NCBI RefSeq assembly: GCF_006438915.1
Contig: NZ_RCZE01000021.1
Coordinates: forward strand, 1-57,699
From: Pseudomonas arsenicoxydans
GTDB lineage: Bacteria > Pseudomonadota > Gammaproteobacteria > Pseudomonadales > Pseudomonadaceae
DNA length: 57,699 nt
Reading direction: 5' to 3'
Part shown: positions 15,601-25,069 of the stretch, in pieces
Position numbering within the stretch: the stretch's first letter is position 1
Layout of the letters: each line of letters opens with the position of its first letter
Program-made: the position numbers and the translations under genes
Notes under the pieces: generated by a model
Databases searched by the model: none
What the model was told of the DNA's origin: nothing
What the model saw: only the letters and a program-made list of their open reading frames with translations

Positions 15601-18600
15601 CGCTGTTGTCTGTGTGCCACGCGCCGTTGCCGAGCTTGCCGACACCGACGTCACCATAGGCACTGTTCAGCGCGACTTCCTGGAGGTCAGTCGAGATGAC
15701 TGTCCCGCCACCGGTCAGTGACAGGCTCGGGGTATCGGTTACAGGGGCGACGACGATGGTCCCGGTCGCCGAAGACGCGGAAGGCAGGCCCCCGTTGTCG
15801 GTCGCGTTGTAGGTGAAGCTGGTGGTGCCGCTCCAGTCGGGAGTGGGCTTGAAGTAAACCGTTGCGCCGTTGCCGGTTGCGGAGATCGCGCTGCTGGTGG
15901 TCAACGCAATGGTCCCGGCGGCGTCCGCGTAAAAACTGCCTTTGGCGGGCAGGCTGGTCAGGGTGAAGTGGTCGATGCTGCCGTCAATGTCATTGCCGCC
16001 CAGATGCACGGCGATCAAATGATCTTCATCACCGTGGGCGGAAGTGGAACTGACGGTCGGTGCGTCGTTGACCGGCGTGACGGTGATGTTCAGCGTACTG
16101 GTGGAGCCGGTGTTCGTGGTGTAGGTGACGGTCGGCACGTTGCCGTTCCAGTTTTCCGCTGGGGTGAAGGTGTAGTCGCCGTTGGCGCCGATTGTCACCT
16201 TGCCGACACCGTCAATAGGCGCGCTTTGACCCGCGTTAAAGGAACCGGTGACACCTTGTACGGTAAATGTGGCGACACTCAGCGTGCTGTCAATATCGTG
16301 GTCATTTTCGAGCACGTTGCCGGTGGCCGCATGGTCTTCCGCGACGGTGTTGGTGTCCTGGGTCAGGACGCTCGGGTCATCGACCGGGGTGACGTGCACC
16401 ACCAGTGGCGCCGAGGTACTGGCTGGAGCGGCAGTGCCGTCCTGGGCGGTGGCCGTTACGGTCAGGTTGATGTCGCCATTGAAGTTCGTCGGCGGTGTCA
16501 GTTTGAGCGTGGCCAGGTTCCAGCCTGTGACATTGGCTTCGCCGAAGGTGCCGGTGCCGTTCAGGGTGAAGGTGTGGCCCGGCGTGCCATCGGTGAGTAC
16601 CGAGCCTGCCGGGATGCCGCTGATTTTCACGCTCAGGCTTTCGGAACCGTCGGTGTCGGTCAGTGCTGTCTTGATTGCAGACAGTTGAATGCTGGTGTCT
16701 TCGGCACCCACATTGAACGTGTTGCCGTCGTAGTAGCCTTCGCCATTGCTGCCGTGCAGGTCGGAAACCGTCACGCCAGCATGGGTCAGGTCGGCCACGC
16801 CGGTGTACAGCGGCACGCCAGCGCTGCTCAGGTCGATCGCCGGACTGCCGTTGACCGACAGGTTGACGTCATAGTTGCCCGGGCCGCTCTGGTTATGGTG
16901 GTAGATGTCCAGCGTGTAGTAACCGCTGGTGGACGGGGTGAACGAGCCGTTCAGGTTGGCCCCCGCGCCCCACGTGGTGGCCGCGACGTTTTTGCCACCA
17001 ACGGTCACCAGCAGGCTGTCATCGCCGCTGCCGCTGAAGGTGTAGGTCTTGCCGGCTTCGAGGTAAATCAGGCCCGAGGTTTTCGACGCGGTGCCTTGGG
17101 CCACATCGCCACCGGATTGCACGTTGGTCACGGTGCTGCTGGAATTCGGCGTGCCCGCGCCATCGATGACACTTTTCAGCGTGGTCGTAGCGGCGCCATT
17201 ACCATCGGTGCCCAGGCCCGACAGGCCGGTCCAGACTTCTTTGATCAGGCCCGTCGAGGTGACGGCGTTGCTGTTGACAGTGAGGGTAGGCGTGTCAGAC
17301 ACCGGCGTGATGTCTATTTTCACCGTCGCTTCAGTGCCTTGGTTGAAACCGTCGGTAGGCGTGAACTTGATCTGCGCGTAATCCGCCGCTTTGTTGCCTA
17401 CGCCGGTACCGCCATAACCGTCGATGCCCGATTCATTGGCCGCGGGCACAAAGGTCAGTTTGCCCAGCGCGATATCCGCTTGGCTGATCGTCTGGCCCAA
17501 GGTGACCTGCACACCGTTGAACAGCAGGGTGCCACCGCCCGAAACCTGGGTAATGGTGATGCCGAGTGGGCTGTCGTTATCGACGTCGGTGACGTGAAAG
17601 TTGTCCCAGGCCAAGGTGATGGCCGTATCTTCGACACCGGTGACAGCGCCGCCGACTGCCACTGGGGCGTGGTCGTGGTCGGTGATGTTGGTGCTGACAT
17701 CTTTGTGGGCCGAGTCGATCACCAGGTTTTCGAAGTTACCGCCGCTGACCGAATCAATGGCGATTTTGAAGTTCTCGGTACCTTCGGCCAGCTTGTCATG
17801 AAGGGTGTTGATGTCGAAACCGACGCTATTGCTGTTGGCGGGAATCTTGACGGTGACCACACCGTTGTAGTCCACGCCATTGGTCGCGGTGCCGCTGTAT
17901 TTCAAAGTGACCGTCACTTCAGTCTGAGCGGTGTTGCTCAGCGTCAGTGTGTAATGCGCAGCGTGGCCTTCATCCACCGATGTCGTGCCGCTGATGCCAA
18001 CAGTGGTCTGGTCACCCTGACCCGAAGGTTCGTCGGTGACGGTGGTGGTCAGCTGAGTTTTATCCAGCGTCGGCTCGAACTTCCCGTTACCACCCGAGAC
18101 AGTTTCCAGCTTATTGACCAGCGAAGGCTGGCCACCGTTGTACACGTCGTCGTGGGCGACCACGGTTGCGGAGCCGCTGGTGCTGTTGGCCGGAACGGTA
18201 ATGAGGGTGCCGTCAGTCAGCTTGAAAGTCAGCGCATCATGGTTATCGATGGCGATTCCGTCTTTGTTGGCCAAGGTGACGGTGTAAGTGATCTGGCCGC
18301 CTTCGGCCACGGTGGTGTTATCCACCGTGAGGGTTGCGACCACTTCGCTGATCGCGGCCGGCGGGTATACCGTGACCGGGATCGTCGCGGTACTTGGCGC
18401 CGAACCGCCGAGGGTCTCGGTGGACGTCGAGGTCACGGTCAGGTTGAACTGGCCGTTGTAGGTCGCCGGCGGAGTCACGGTCAGAGAACCGAGGTTCCAG
18501 CCAGTGACGTTGGCTTCGCCGGACGTCGCGGTCGCGGTGAAGGTGTGGCCCGCGCCGTCAGTGAGTATCGAGCCCGCCGGAATGCCGCTGATCTTCACGC

Positions 18601-21600
18601 TCAGGCTTTCGGAGCCGTCGGTGTCGGTCAGTGCCGTGTTGATGGCGGACAGGTGAATGCTGGTGCCTTCGGCGCCGGTGTTGAGTTTGTAGCCGTCGTA
18701 GTAGCCTTCGCCGTTGCTGCCGTGCAAATCGGACACGGTCACGCCGGAAGCGGCCAGATCCGCCACGCCGGTATAAAGCGGCACGCCAGCGCTGCTCAGA
18801 TCGATCGCCGGGCTGCCGTTGACCGACAGGTTGACGTCGTAGTTACCCGGGCCGCTCTGGTTGTGGTGGTAGATGTCCAGCGTGTAGTAACCGCTGGTGG
18901 ACGGGGTGAACGAACCGTTCAGGTTGGCACCTGCGCCCCACGTAGTGGCCGCGACGTTCTTGCCACCAATGGTCACCAGCAAGCTGTCATCGCCGGTGCC
19001 GCTGAAGGTGTAAGTCTTGCCGGCTTCGAGATACATCAGGCCGGAGGTTTTCGACGCGGTGCCTTGGGCCACATCGCCACCGGATTGCACGTTGGTCACG
19101 GTGCTGCTGGAATTCGGCGTGCCCGCGCCATCGATGACACTTTTCAGCGTGTTCGTAGCGGCGCCATTGCCATCGGTGCCCAGGCCCGACAGACCGGTCC
19201 AGACTTCCTTGATCAACCCTGTCGACGTTACGTTGTTGCCGGCGACGTTCAGCGTTGGCGCGTCAGCTACCGGGGTGATGTCGACTTTCAAGGTCGATTC
19301 CGCGCCCTGGTTGAAGCCGTCGGTAGGTTTGAACTGGATCTGCGCGTAATCCGACGCCTTGTTACCAACGCCGGTACCGCCGTAACCATCGGCGCCCGAT
19401 TCATTGGCGGCGGGTACAAAGGTCAGTTTGCCCAGCGCGATATCCGCCTGGCTGATGGTCTGGCCCAAGGTGACCTGCACCCCGTTGAACAGCAAGGTGC
19501 CACCGCCCGATACCTGGGTGATTGTGATGCCGAGCGGGCTGTCGTTATCGACGTCGGTGACCTTGAAGTCATTCCAGCTCAGGGTGATCGTCGAATCTTC
19601 GAGCCCAGTGACAGCACCGCCAACGGACACTGGCGCGTGGTCGTTGTCGAGGACAGTGACGCTGGTCTTGTCGGTGCTCAGTACCAGGTTTTCGTAGTTA
19701 CTGGTACCCGAGACGCCCGTCAGTTGATTAACCACCGTCACCGGCTGGTTGACGATGTGGTTGTCCTGGGTGGTCACCACGGTGTTGCCGCTGGTTTGGT
19801 TGGCCGCAACTTTGACCACGGTGCCGTCAGTCAACGTAAAGGTCAGGTCACCGTGATTGTTGACCGGCAAGCCATCGGCGTTGGTCAGGGTCACGGTGTA
19901 AGTGATCTTGCCGCCTTCGGTGACACTGGTGTTATCCACCGTCAGTTTGGCGACCACGTCGTTGAGGGTGTCAGTGATGTCGGTGGACACCAGCGACTTG
20001 TCCGGCACCAGGCTTTCAAATTTGCCGCCGCTGACCTCATCGATGCTGGCGGTGACTTTGCCGGCGTCCAGGTTCACGTCGTCTTTCGGTGCGTCCACGC
20101 TGACGTGGCCGGACACGGCATCCTTGAGGATGGTGATGATCGCGCCGTTGCTGAGCTTCACGGTCATGTCGCTGCCGGCGGCATTGGACAAGGTCGCGGT
20201 GTAGACGATTTGCCCGCCTTCCTGCACCGAACCGCTGGCGCTCAAGGTCAGGCTGGTGGTGTCGGCGGTGTCGGTCACTTTGGTGACGACGGCGGAGCGG
20301 TCGGTGTCGAGTTTTTCGAAGTTGCCGCCGGTGCTGTCGGCGATCGCTGCGCGGACAACCGGTGCGCCGGTGTAGACGTCATTCGGCACGGTGTACGGCA
20401 CCGAACCGCTGGACTCGCCGGCCTTGATGTTGATCACCAGGCCATTGTTCAGCGTCACGGTCATCGCCGTGTCAGCCGGGTGGTTCAGGGTCGCGGTGTA
20501 GAGGATCTGGCCACCTTCGCCGACGGTGCTCACGTCTGCGCTGAGTTTCAGCGTTGTGGTGTCGAGGGTGTCATTGACGGTGGTGGTGTGCGTGGTCTGG
20601 CTGACGTCGAGCTTTTCGAAGTTACCGCCAGTGGTGCTGGCGATGCCGACGGTGATCTTGCTGCCGTCCTTGTAGACGTCATCGCCCGGCGCCGGAACGG
20701 TGATGGAACCCGACTTGTCGCCGGCCTTGATCACGACGCTCTCGCCATTGCTCAACTTGACCGTCATGTCAGTGCCGGCGGCGTTGCTGAGGTTGACGGT
20801 GTAAGTGATGGTGCCGCCTTCAACCACGTAGTCGCTGGCGGTCATGGTCACCTTGGTGGTGTCCACGGTATCGCTGATGGCGGTCGAGGTCGGCGTTGTG
20901 TCGGCGACCAGCTTCTCGAAGTTGCCACCGGTCACCTCCTTGATGGAGTTGATCAGCGGTTCGTGACCGACCAGCGCATCGTTCGGCGCCTTGACGGTGA
21001 TCGAGGCATTGCTTTCACCGACCGCGATGGTGATTTTTTCACCATTGGCCAAGGTGACGACCACGGCCTGGCCAGTGACCGGTGCAGTGACGGACGCGGT
21101 GTACACCACGTTGCCGCCTTCGGTCGTGGCAGGCGTTGCGGTCAGGCTGACGGTCGAAGTGTTGATCGTGTCAGTGACTTCAGTAATCGCCGCTGCCGGG
21201 CTGCTCACCAGGTTTTCGAAGTTGCCGCCCGTGGCGTCCTTGATGGTTGCTTCGACTTTGCCGGCGTCTTTGTAGACGTCATCGGCCGGTGCCTTGACGG
21301 TCACCGAGCCAGTGGTCGCCCCCGCCGCGATGTTGATCACCGCGCCGTTGCTCAGGGTGACGGTCACGGGTGTACCGGCAGCGTTGGTCAGTTTGGCGGT
21401 GTAAACGATCGAGCCGCCTTCAGCGACGGAATCGGTGGCGGTCAGGCTAACGGTGGTGGTGTCTTTGACATCGGTCACTGAAGTGACCGCCGGCGTTTTA
21501 TTGGCCACCAGGTTTTCGTAGTTGCCACCGGTGGTGCCGTCGATTTTCACGCTCAGCGTCGCGCCGCCAGCCAGGGCGTCGTTGGGCGCCTTGACGTTCA

Positions 21601-24600
21601 CATGGGCGCTGCTGGCGCCGACCGGAATGGTGATGGTCTGGCCGTTGGACAAGGTCACGACGACCGGCGAGCCGGTGACTGGCGCGGTGACGGACGCGGT
21701 GTAGACCACGGTCCCGCCTTCGACGGTGTGGGCCGTGGCGGTCAGGGATACGGTGCTGTTGTTGATCGTATCGGTCACGTTAGTGACGGCTGGCGTCTTG
21801 TCGGCCACCAGGTTCTCAAAGTTGCCCCCGGTGGTTTTGGTGATGCTGGCGTCAACTTTGCCGGCGTCCTTGTACACATCATCCTTGGGCGCGGCGAAGT
21901 TCACCGAGCCGGTGGTGGCGCCCTTGGCAATGTTGATCACGGCGCCGTTGCTGAGCGTCACACTCATGGCGGAGCCAGCGGCATTCGTCAGGGTCGCGGT
22001 GTAGACAATCGAGCCGCCCTCGGCGACCGTCGGAGTGGCGCTCAGTGTCAGGCCGGTGGTGTCTTTTGTATCGGCAACGGTGGTCACCGCTGGCGCGTAA
22101 TTGACCGCGACGTTTTCGAAGTTGCCACCGCTTTGGCTGACGATGATCGCCGCGACTTTGCCGCCATCGACGTACGGTGTGTCAGCCGGTGCGGCGATGT
22201 CGACCGAACCGCTGGAAGCGCCAGCGGCGATCTGGATGACCGCGCCGTTGCTCAACTTCACGGTCATGGCTGTGTCTGTCGGGTTGGTCAGGGTGGCGGT
22301 GTAGGTGATCTGGCCACCTTCGCTGACGGTGTGGCTGGCTGACAGAGACAGTAACGTGGTGTTGATGGTGTCAAAGACGATGGTGATGGCGGGTGCCTGG
22401 CTGACGACGAGGTTCTCGAAGTTGCCGCCGCTGGCGTCGGTCACCTTCACGCTGAGCAAACCGGTGTCTCTGTAGACGTCGTCGCTTGGCGCCGCGATGG
22501 TCACCGAACCGCTGGTTTTGCCCGCGGCAATGGTGATGGTCTCACCGTTGCTGAGCGTGACGGTTACCGGGGTTTGCGCGGCGTGGGTCAGGGTCGCGGT
22601 GTAAGTAATGTGCGAACCTTCAAGTACCGCGGTGTCCGCGCTGAGGGTCAGGCGTGTGGTGTCGGTGGTATCAGCCACATTGGTCACGGCTGGCGCCGGG
22701 TTGGTGACCAGGCTTTCAAAGTTTCCGCCAGTAGCATCCTTGATGGTGACTTCGACTTTGCCGGCGTCTTTATAGACGTCGTCCTTCGGCGCATCGACTT
22801 TGACAGTGCCGGTGGTTTTACCGGCATCGATGGTGATCGTCGCGCCGTTGCTCAGAGTGACGGTCACTGGCGTGCCGGCCGGGTTGGTCAAGGTCGCGGT
22901 GTAAACAATCGAGCCACCCTCGTTGACGTTGCCGGTAGCTGTCAGCGATAGGGTGGTGGTGTCGACGGTGTCGGTCACGCTGGTGCTGACCGGTGTCTTG
23001 TCGGCGACCAGGTTTTCGTAATTGCCACCGCTGATGCTGGTGATCGAGTTGGTGACCGGTGCGTGACCATTGACCACATCGTTCGAGACCACGGCATTGA
23101 CGGTGCCGCTGCTTTTGCCAATGTCGATGGTGATGCTTTGACCGTTGGCCAGGGTCACGATGACGGGCGAACCGGTGACCGGAGCACCGACCGATGCGGT
23201 GTAAACCACGGTGCCGCCCTCGGCCACGCTGCTGGTGGCGGTCAGGGTGACGGTCGAGGTGTCGAGGGTATCGGTGACGCTGGTCACGGCGGCAGCCGGG
23301 TCTTTGACCAGATTTTCGAAATTGCCGCCCGTGGCGTCCTTGATGGTCGCTTCGACTTTGCCAGCGTCTTTGTAGACATCATCTGCCGGTGCCGGGACGC
23401 TCACGCTGCCGGTGGTCGCGCCCGCCGCGATGGTAATGACCGCGCCGTTGCTCAAGGTCACGGTGACTGGCGTACCGGCCGGATGGGTCAGGGTCGCGGT
23501 GTACAGAATCTGTCCGCCCTCGGCCACTTCGGTCGATGCCGACAGACTCAGGCCGGTGTCATCCCGGGAGTCGGTGATGGTGGTGACCGCCGGCGTGGTG
23601 CTCGGGACCAGGTTTTCGAAGTTGCCACCGGTAGCACCGGTAATCGTGGTGGTGACGGTGCTGCCATTGTTATAGACGTCGTTGGCCGCAGTCGGCACGT
23701 TAACGGTGCCCGTGGTTTTGCCGGCGTCGATGGTGATGGTCGAACCGTTGGACAGCGTGATGGTTACCGGGGTTTGAGCCGGATTGGTCAGCGTCGCGGT
23801 GTAGGTGATCACGCCGCCTTCGGTCACGCTGGCGCCTGCGGTCAGCGAAACCGTGGTGGTGTCGACTGTGTCGGTGACCTGAGTCACGGCCGGGGTCGTC
23901 GGCGGGGTGACGATGATGCCGTTGCCGCCCGTGGTGCCGGTGACGGTCACATCAATCTGGGTCGGGTCGTTATAAACGGTGTCGTTCGGCGCCAGCGGCA
24001 CGCTGACGGTGCCAGTCAGTTGGCCGGCCTGGATCACTATCACCGAGCCGTTGGACAAGGTGATGCTCAGGTCGGTCAGCGGTGCCTGGGTCAGGGTCGC
24101 GGTGTAAACGAGTACGCCGCCGGCTTCGGTGATGGTCGGCGTGGCGCTCAGGCTCAGGGTCGACTCACGTTGCAGGGTCGGGTTGTTGTTGGCAATTTGT
24201 CCGTCGAGGGGGTTCTGTGCCGCTAATGCGCTGGTGCCAAAACCCGCCGTCGGGAAACCAACGGTCGGGTCCACCCGGCCAGCGGTGGCATCCAGCATCA
24301 CGAAGCTGTGACCGCCACCTGCCGCGCCGCCCGTGCCGGCAGCCGTAGGGCCCGCCGCAGTGGCTTCAAGGTCTTTGGTCGGGTCGGCGCCGGCGACGAT
24401 GGCTTGCTGCAATTCTTCAACCGATGGAGCGGCCTGTGCGGTGGCCTCTGCCAGGTCGGTGCTGGAGGCCGGAGCGCTGGCGCTCCATTGAGTGTCGCGC
24501 CCCAGGTCCAGGGTCCGGCCGTCAGCCAGTTCGAGCGTTACGGCGCCCGCTGCCCCCGTGTCTACCTGATCGCCCACAAGCAACCGATCGCCTTCAACGA

Positions 24601-24679
24601 GTACACGACGGACGCCCTCTGGGGACACCGCGAAAACTTGACCGACAATGCTTTTGACGATGGCAACAACACTGCTCAT
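12605..24679 (-). CDS. lapA: LapA, giant RTX-type biofilm adhesin
   Basis: This 4024-residue cell-surface adhesin is exported by LapB/C and an outer-membrane partner. The N-terminal retention module (1-~106) ends in two adjacent TAAG motifs (107-110 and 112-115), the LapG cleavage signal, followed by the conserved GGGHSFVMLDATAGRVDPT. About 14 tandem Ig-like repeats of ~99 residues follow (~173-1565). Next are a duplicated block with a PA14-like domain (GLIKEVWTGLSG...), a Calx-beta-like domain and cadherin-like repeats. A DUF642/galactose-binding-like domain comes next, then a VWA domain with MIDAS DTSGS (~3515-3640). At the C-terminus are RTX repeats (GGxGNDxL, ~3800-3920) and the type I secretion end. 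GGAG lies 8 nt before the ATG. It is shorter than the best-known LapA proteins (about 5000-8700 residues). Confidence 0.95.
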   Translation of the reverse strand: MSSVVAIVKSIVGQVFAVSPEGVRRVLVEGDRLLVGDQVDTGAAGAVTLELADGRTLDLGRDTQWSASAPASSTDLAEATAQAAPSVEELQQAIVAGADPTKDLEATAAGPTAAGTGGAAGGGHSFVMLDATAGRVDPTVGFPTAGFGTSALAAQNPLDGQIANNNPTLQRESTLSLSATPTITEAGGVLVYTATLTQAPLTDLSITLSNGSVIVIQAGQLTGTVSVPLAPNDTVYNDPTQIDVTVTGTTGGNGIIVTPPTTPAVTQVTDTVDTTTVSLTAGASVTEGGVITYTATLTNPAQTPVTITLSNGSTITIDAGKTTGTVNVPTAANDVYNNGSTVTTTITGATGGNFENLVPSTTPAVTTITDSRDDTGLSLSASTEVAEGGQILYTATLTHPAGTPVTVTLSNGAVITIAAGATTGSVSVPAPADDVYKDAGKVEATIKDATGGNFENLVKDPAAAVTSVTDTLDTSTVTLTATSSVAEGGTVVYTASVGAPVTGSPVIVTLANGQSITIDIGKSSGTVNAVVSNDVVNGHAPVTNSITSISGGNYENLVADKTPVSTSVTDTVDTTTLSLTATGNVNEGGSIVYTATLTNPAGTPVTVTLSNGATITIDAGKTTGTVKVDAPKDDVYKDAGKVEVTIKDATGGNFESLVTNPAPAVTNVADTTDTTRLTLSADTAVLEGSHITYTATLTHAAQTPVTVTLSNGETITIAAGKTSGSVTIAAPSDDVYRDTGLLSVKVTDASGGNFENLVVSQAPAITIVFDTINTTLLSLSASHTVSEGGQITYTATLTNPTDTAMTVKLSNGAVIQIAAGASSGSVDIAAPADTPYVDGGKVAAIIVSQSGGNFENVAVNYAPAVTTVADTKDTTGLTLSATPTVAEGGSIVYTATLTNAAGSAMSVTLSNGAVINIAKGATTGSVNFAAPKDDVYKDAGKVDASITKTTGGNFENLVADKTPAVTNVTDTINNSTVSLTATAHTVEGGTVVYTASVTAPVTGSPVVVTLSNGQTITIPVGASSAHVNVKAPNDALAGGATLSVKIDGTTGGNYENLVANKTPAVTSVTDVKDTTTVSLTATDSVAEGGSIVYTAKLTNAAGTPVTVTLSNGAVINIAAGATTGSVTVKAPADDVYKDAGKVEATIKDATGGNFENLVSSPAAAITEVTDTINTSTVSLTATPATTEGGNVVYTASVTAPVTGQAVVVTLANGEKITIAVGESNASITVKAPNDALVGHEPLINSIKEVTGGNFEKLVADTTPTSTAISDTVDTTKVTMTASDYVVEGGTITYTVNLSNAAGTDMTVKLSNGESVVIKAGDKSGSITVPAPGDDVYKDGSKITVGIASTTGGNFEKLDVSQTTHTTTVNDTLDTTTLKLSADVSTVGEGGQILYTATLNHPADTAMTVTLNNGLVINIKAGESSGSVPYTVPNDVYTGAPVVRAAIADSTGGNFEKLDTDRSAVVTKVTDTADTTSLTLSASGSVQEGGQIVYTATLSNAAGSDMTVKLSNGAIITILKDAVSGHVSVDAPKDDVNLDAGKVTASIDEVSGGKFESLVPDKSLVSTDITDTLNDVVAKLTVDNTSVTEGGKITYTVTLTNADGLPVNNHGDLTFTLTDGTVVKVAANQTSGNTVVTTQDNHIVNQPVTVVNQLTGVSGTSNYENLVLSTDKTSVTVLDNDHAPVSVGGAVTGLEDSTITLSWNDFKVTDVDNDSPLGITITQVSGGGTLLFNGVQVTLGQTISQADIALGKLTFVPAANESGADGYGGTGVGNKASDYAQIQFKPTDGFNQGAESTLKVDITPVADAPTLNVAGNNVTSTGLIKEVWTGLSGLGTDGNGAATNTLKSVIDGAGTPNSSSTVTNVQSGGDVAQGTASKTSGLMYLEAGKTYTFSGTGDDSLLVTIGGKNVAATTWGAGANLNGSFTPSTSGYYTLDIYHHNQSGPGNYDVNLSVNGSPAIDLSSAGVPLYTGVADLAASGVTVSDLHGSNGEGYYDGYKLNTGAEGTSIHLSAINTALTDTDGSESLSVKISGIPAGSILTDGAGHTFTATATSGEANVTGWNLGSLTVTPPATYNGQFNLTVTSTSTETLGGSAPSTATIPVTVYPPAAISEVVATLTVDNTTVAEGGQITYTVTLANKDGIAIDNHDALTFKLTDGTLITVPANSTSGSATVVAHDDVYNGGQPSLVNKLETVSGGNGKFEPTLDKTQLTTTVTDEPSGQGDQTTVGISGTTSVDEGHAAHYTLTLSNTAQTEVTVTLKYSGTATNGVDYNGVVTVKIPANSNSVGFDINTLHDKLAEGTENFKIAIDSVSGGNFENLVIDSAHKDVSTNITDHDHAPVAVGGAVTGVEDTAITLAWDNFHVTDVDNDSPLGITITQVSGGGTLLFNGVQVTLGQTISQADIALGKLTFVPAANESGIDGYGGTGVGNKAADYAQIKFTPTDGFNQGTEATVKIDITPVSDTPTLTVNSNAVTSTGLIKEVWTGLSGLGTDGNGAATTTLKSVIDGAGTPNSSSTVTNVQSGGDVAQGTASKTSGLIYLEAGKTYTFSGSGDDSLLVTVGGKNVAATTWGAGANLNGSFTPSTSGYYTLDIYHHNQSGPGNYDVNLSVNGSPAIDLSSAGVPLYTGVADLTHAGVTVSDLHGSNGEGYYDGNTFNVGAEDTSIQLSAIKTALTDTDGSESLSVKISGIPAGSVLTDGTPGHTFTLNGTGTFGEANVTGWNLATLKLTPPTNFNGDINLTVTATAQDGTAAPASTSAPLVVHVTPVDDPSVLTQDTNTVAEDHAATGNVLENDHDIDSTLSVATFTVQGVTGSFNAGQSAPIDGVGKVTIGANGDYTFTPAENWNGNVPTVTYTTNTGSTSTLNITVTPVNDAPTVSSTSAHGDEDHLIAVHLGGNDIDGSIDHFTLTSLPAKGSFYADAAGTIALTTSSAISATGNGATVYFKPTPDWSGTTSFTYNATDNGGLPSASSATGTIVVAPVTDTPSLSLTGGGTVISTDLQEVALNSAYGDVGVGKLGNGAWHTDNSGGMVEIGKASVYGAGGDNQVIELERNAGDASNLYTTIDAKGGSTYNVSLDYAPRAGVADSLINVYWGSQLIGTLNTATTGMQHYSFDIPVTVDGSQKLEFRAGDSNSLGGVLDNINVTQVLNSGLEDNAILLSTIVAKTTDVDGSETLKSITLNNVPAGSTLTDGTASHSFNAVDGKTSVDITGWNLSTLKLTPPANFNGDINLTVTATAKDGDATSASTSVPLVVHVAPVDDPSVLQSDKITVDEDHSAVGNVLTNDHDIDSALSVSSFTVAGVNGSFTAGGLATIAGVGTLTIASNGDYSFTPADNWSGKVATVSYTTNTGSSTTLDIGVTAVADKPIVSATTTQVAENGSVALGLTVTSADKDGSETQTITKISGIPAGATLTDGTHTFTSTTANGAIDNLSGWDMSKLSYTPAPYATGTSTLTVTAISTESQGGSASGTTDIAITINPAVYNAVTATSGNDNITGTSGNDIIVADIGGLTVVPGTNYNIAFMVDTSGSMSSTSISAAKDSLTSVFNTLKQSMGGNSGTVNIFLVDFDTQVNKSVSVNLNDPNALTLLKAVLTSMSSGGVTNYEDVFKTTANWFQSTEAVANTGAKNLTYFITDGQPNYYQSGEQTNPTLYGSVKLDDVVKTSNYKQGDTFSTTIDSTHKLTIDSYGNATLYTLNGSKNWKASDVGTLHAQGDGTYEVSYTTGSGSDQTIVDNSTSSFALLSNVSNVEAIGLNKGVTLADLSPYDSNHTAQTNIDPKDLANSIVGHTEATQPGSDTVNGGDGNDILFGDLVSFNGIAGEGYQAMQAFVAQQTGVDVSKVTTSNVHQFITEHYTAFDMSGAHDGNDTLLGGAGNDILFGSGGNDSLDGGKGNDILLGGSGNDTLMGGSGNDILMGGSGADTFVWKSGDTGNDVIKDFKASEGDRIDLRDLLQGETGSTIDNFLKISTVDGVSSLQVNSGGKFNAGDAAAATPDVTIKLEGNNWSTANIHSLIAGSDPTIKVDHNNS
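16629..17680. repeat. Long direct repeat inside lapA, copy B
   Basis: About 1.05 kb is nearly identical to 18598-19650 (offset ~1969 bp). It encodes the linker, the PA14-like domain (GLIKEVWTGLSGLGTDGNG) and the following NESG...GYGGTGVGNKA segment. Differences are scattered single bases. Confidence 0.85.
18598..19650. repeat. Long direct repeat inside lapA, copy A
   Basis: This is the partner of the block at 16629-17680. Recombination between the two would remove one PA14-like domain and the Calx-beta-like region in frame. Confidence 0.85.
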
Positions 24680-24808
24680 TGAAGACTCTCCGGGTGGAAC
24701 ATTCAGTTGACTTGCACAGGTGACTTACAGGGGCATGACGGCACTCGGCCAGCCCTGTCCGGGCGTACGTTTAAAACAAGAATAGACGCAAGTTTGACGC
24801 GGACATTC

Positions 24809-24822
24809 GTCAATAAATTGGC
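24809..24822 (+). promoter_or_regulatory. FleQ-like binding site 1
   Basis: GTCAATAAATTGGC matches the published FleQ consensus (GTCANTAAATTGAC) at all but one defined base. FleQ is the c-di-GMP-responsive regulator known to act on lapA in P. putida and on pel in P. aeruginosa. Confidence 0.55.
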
Positions 24823-24847
24823 TATGCTTTTTCGCTATTGACTATAT

Positions 24848-24861
24848 GCCAAACTATTGAC
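24848..24861 (-). promoter_or_regulatory. FleQ-like binding site 2 (weaker)
   Basis: On the minus strand GTCAATAGTTTGGC matches the same consensus at 11 of 14 bases, 26 bp from site 1. Confidence 0.35.
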
Positions 24862-25069
24862 CTTGCAGGTGCCATCCTAAACACTCGTCCCAGTAATGTC
24901 ACATTGATATTTGAGTGACGAAGGGTCTTGCCGAGTGTGATTCGGTTCAAATTTTCAACTTTCCGACATACGGTAATGCGCGTATTCATTTTCCGATGCG
25001 TACGTATGTTTCGCCGTGATTCACGACAAGTAACTCAGGGAAATCGAAACCGTTCGTCTGCAGTGCTTC

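Larger units (their letters stand above)
24680..25069. promoter_or_regulatory. Divergent control region lapA / lapE-lapBC
   Basis: This 390-bp region has no gene. It holds at least two FleQ-like boxes, listed separately, and the direct repeat CTATTGAC at 24835 and 24854, spaced 19 bp. I cannot place a confident -35/-10 pair for lapA. Confidence 0.6.

Noticed and set aside
15968..21481. A 1837-codon open frame on the plus strand opposite lapA
   Set aside because: It mirrors the repetitive GC-rich coding of lapA in the antisense frame, has a low-complexity Gly/Val/Arg/His composition, no ribosome-binding site and no recognisable domain.
19990..24160. CRISPR-like array from the ~300-bp periodic repeats
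   Set aside because: The period and divergence fit Ig-like protein repeats of LapA in one open frame. There are no short identical repeats with unique spacers.
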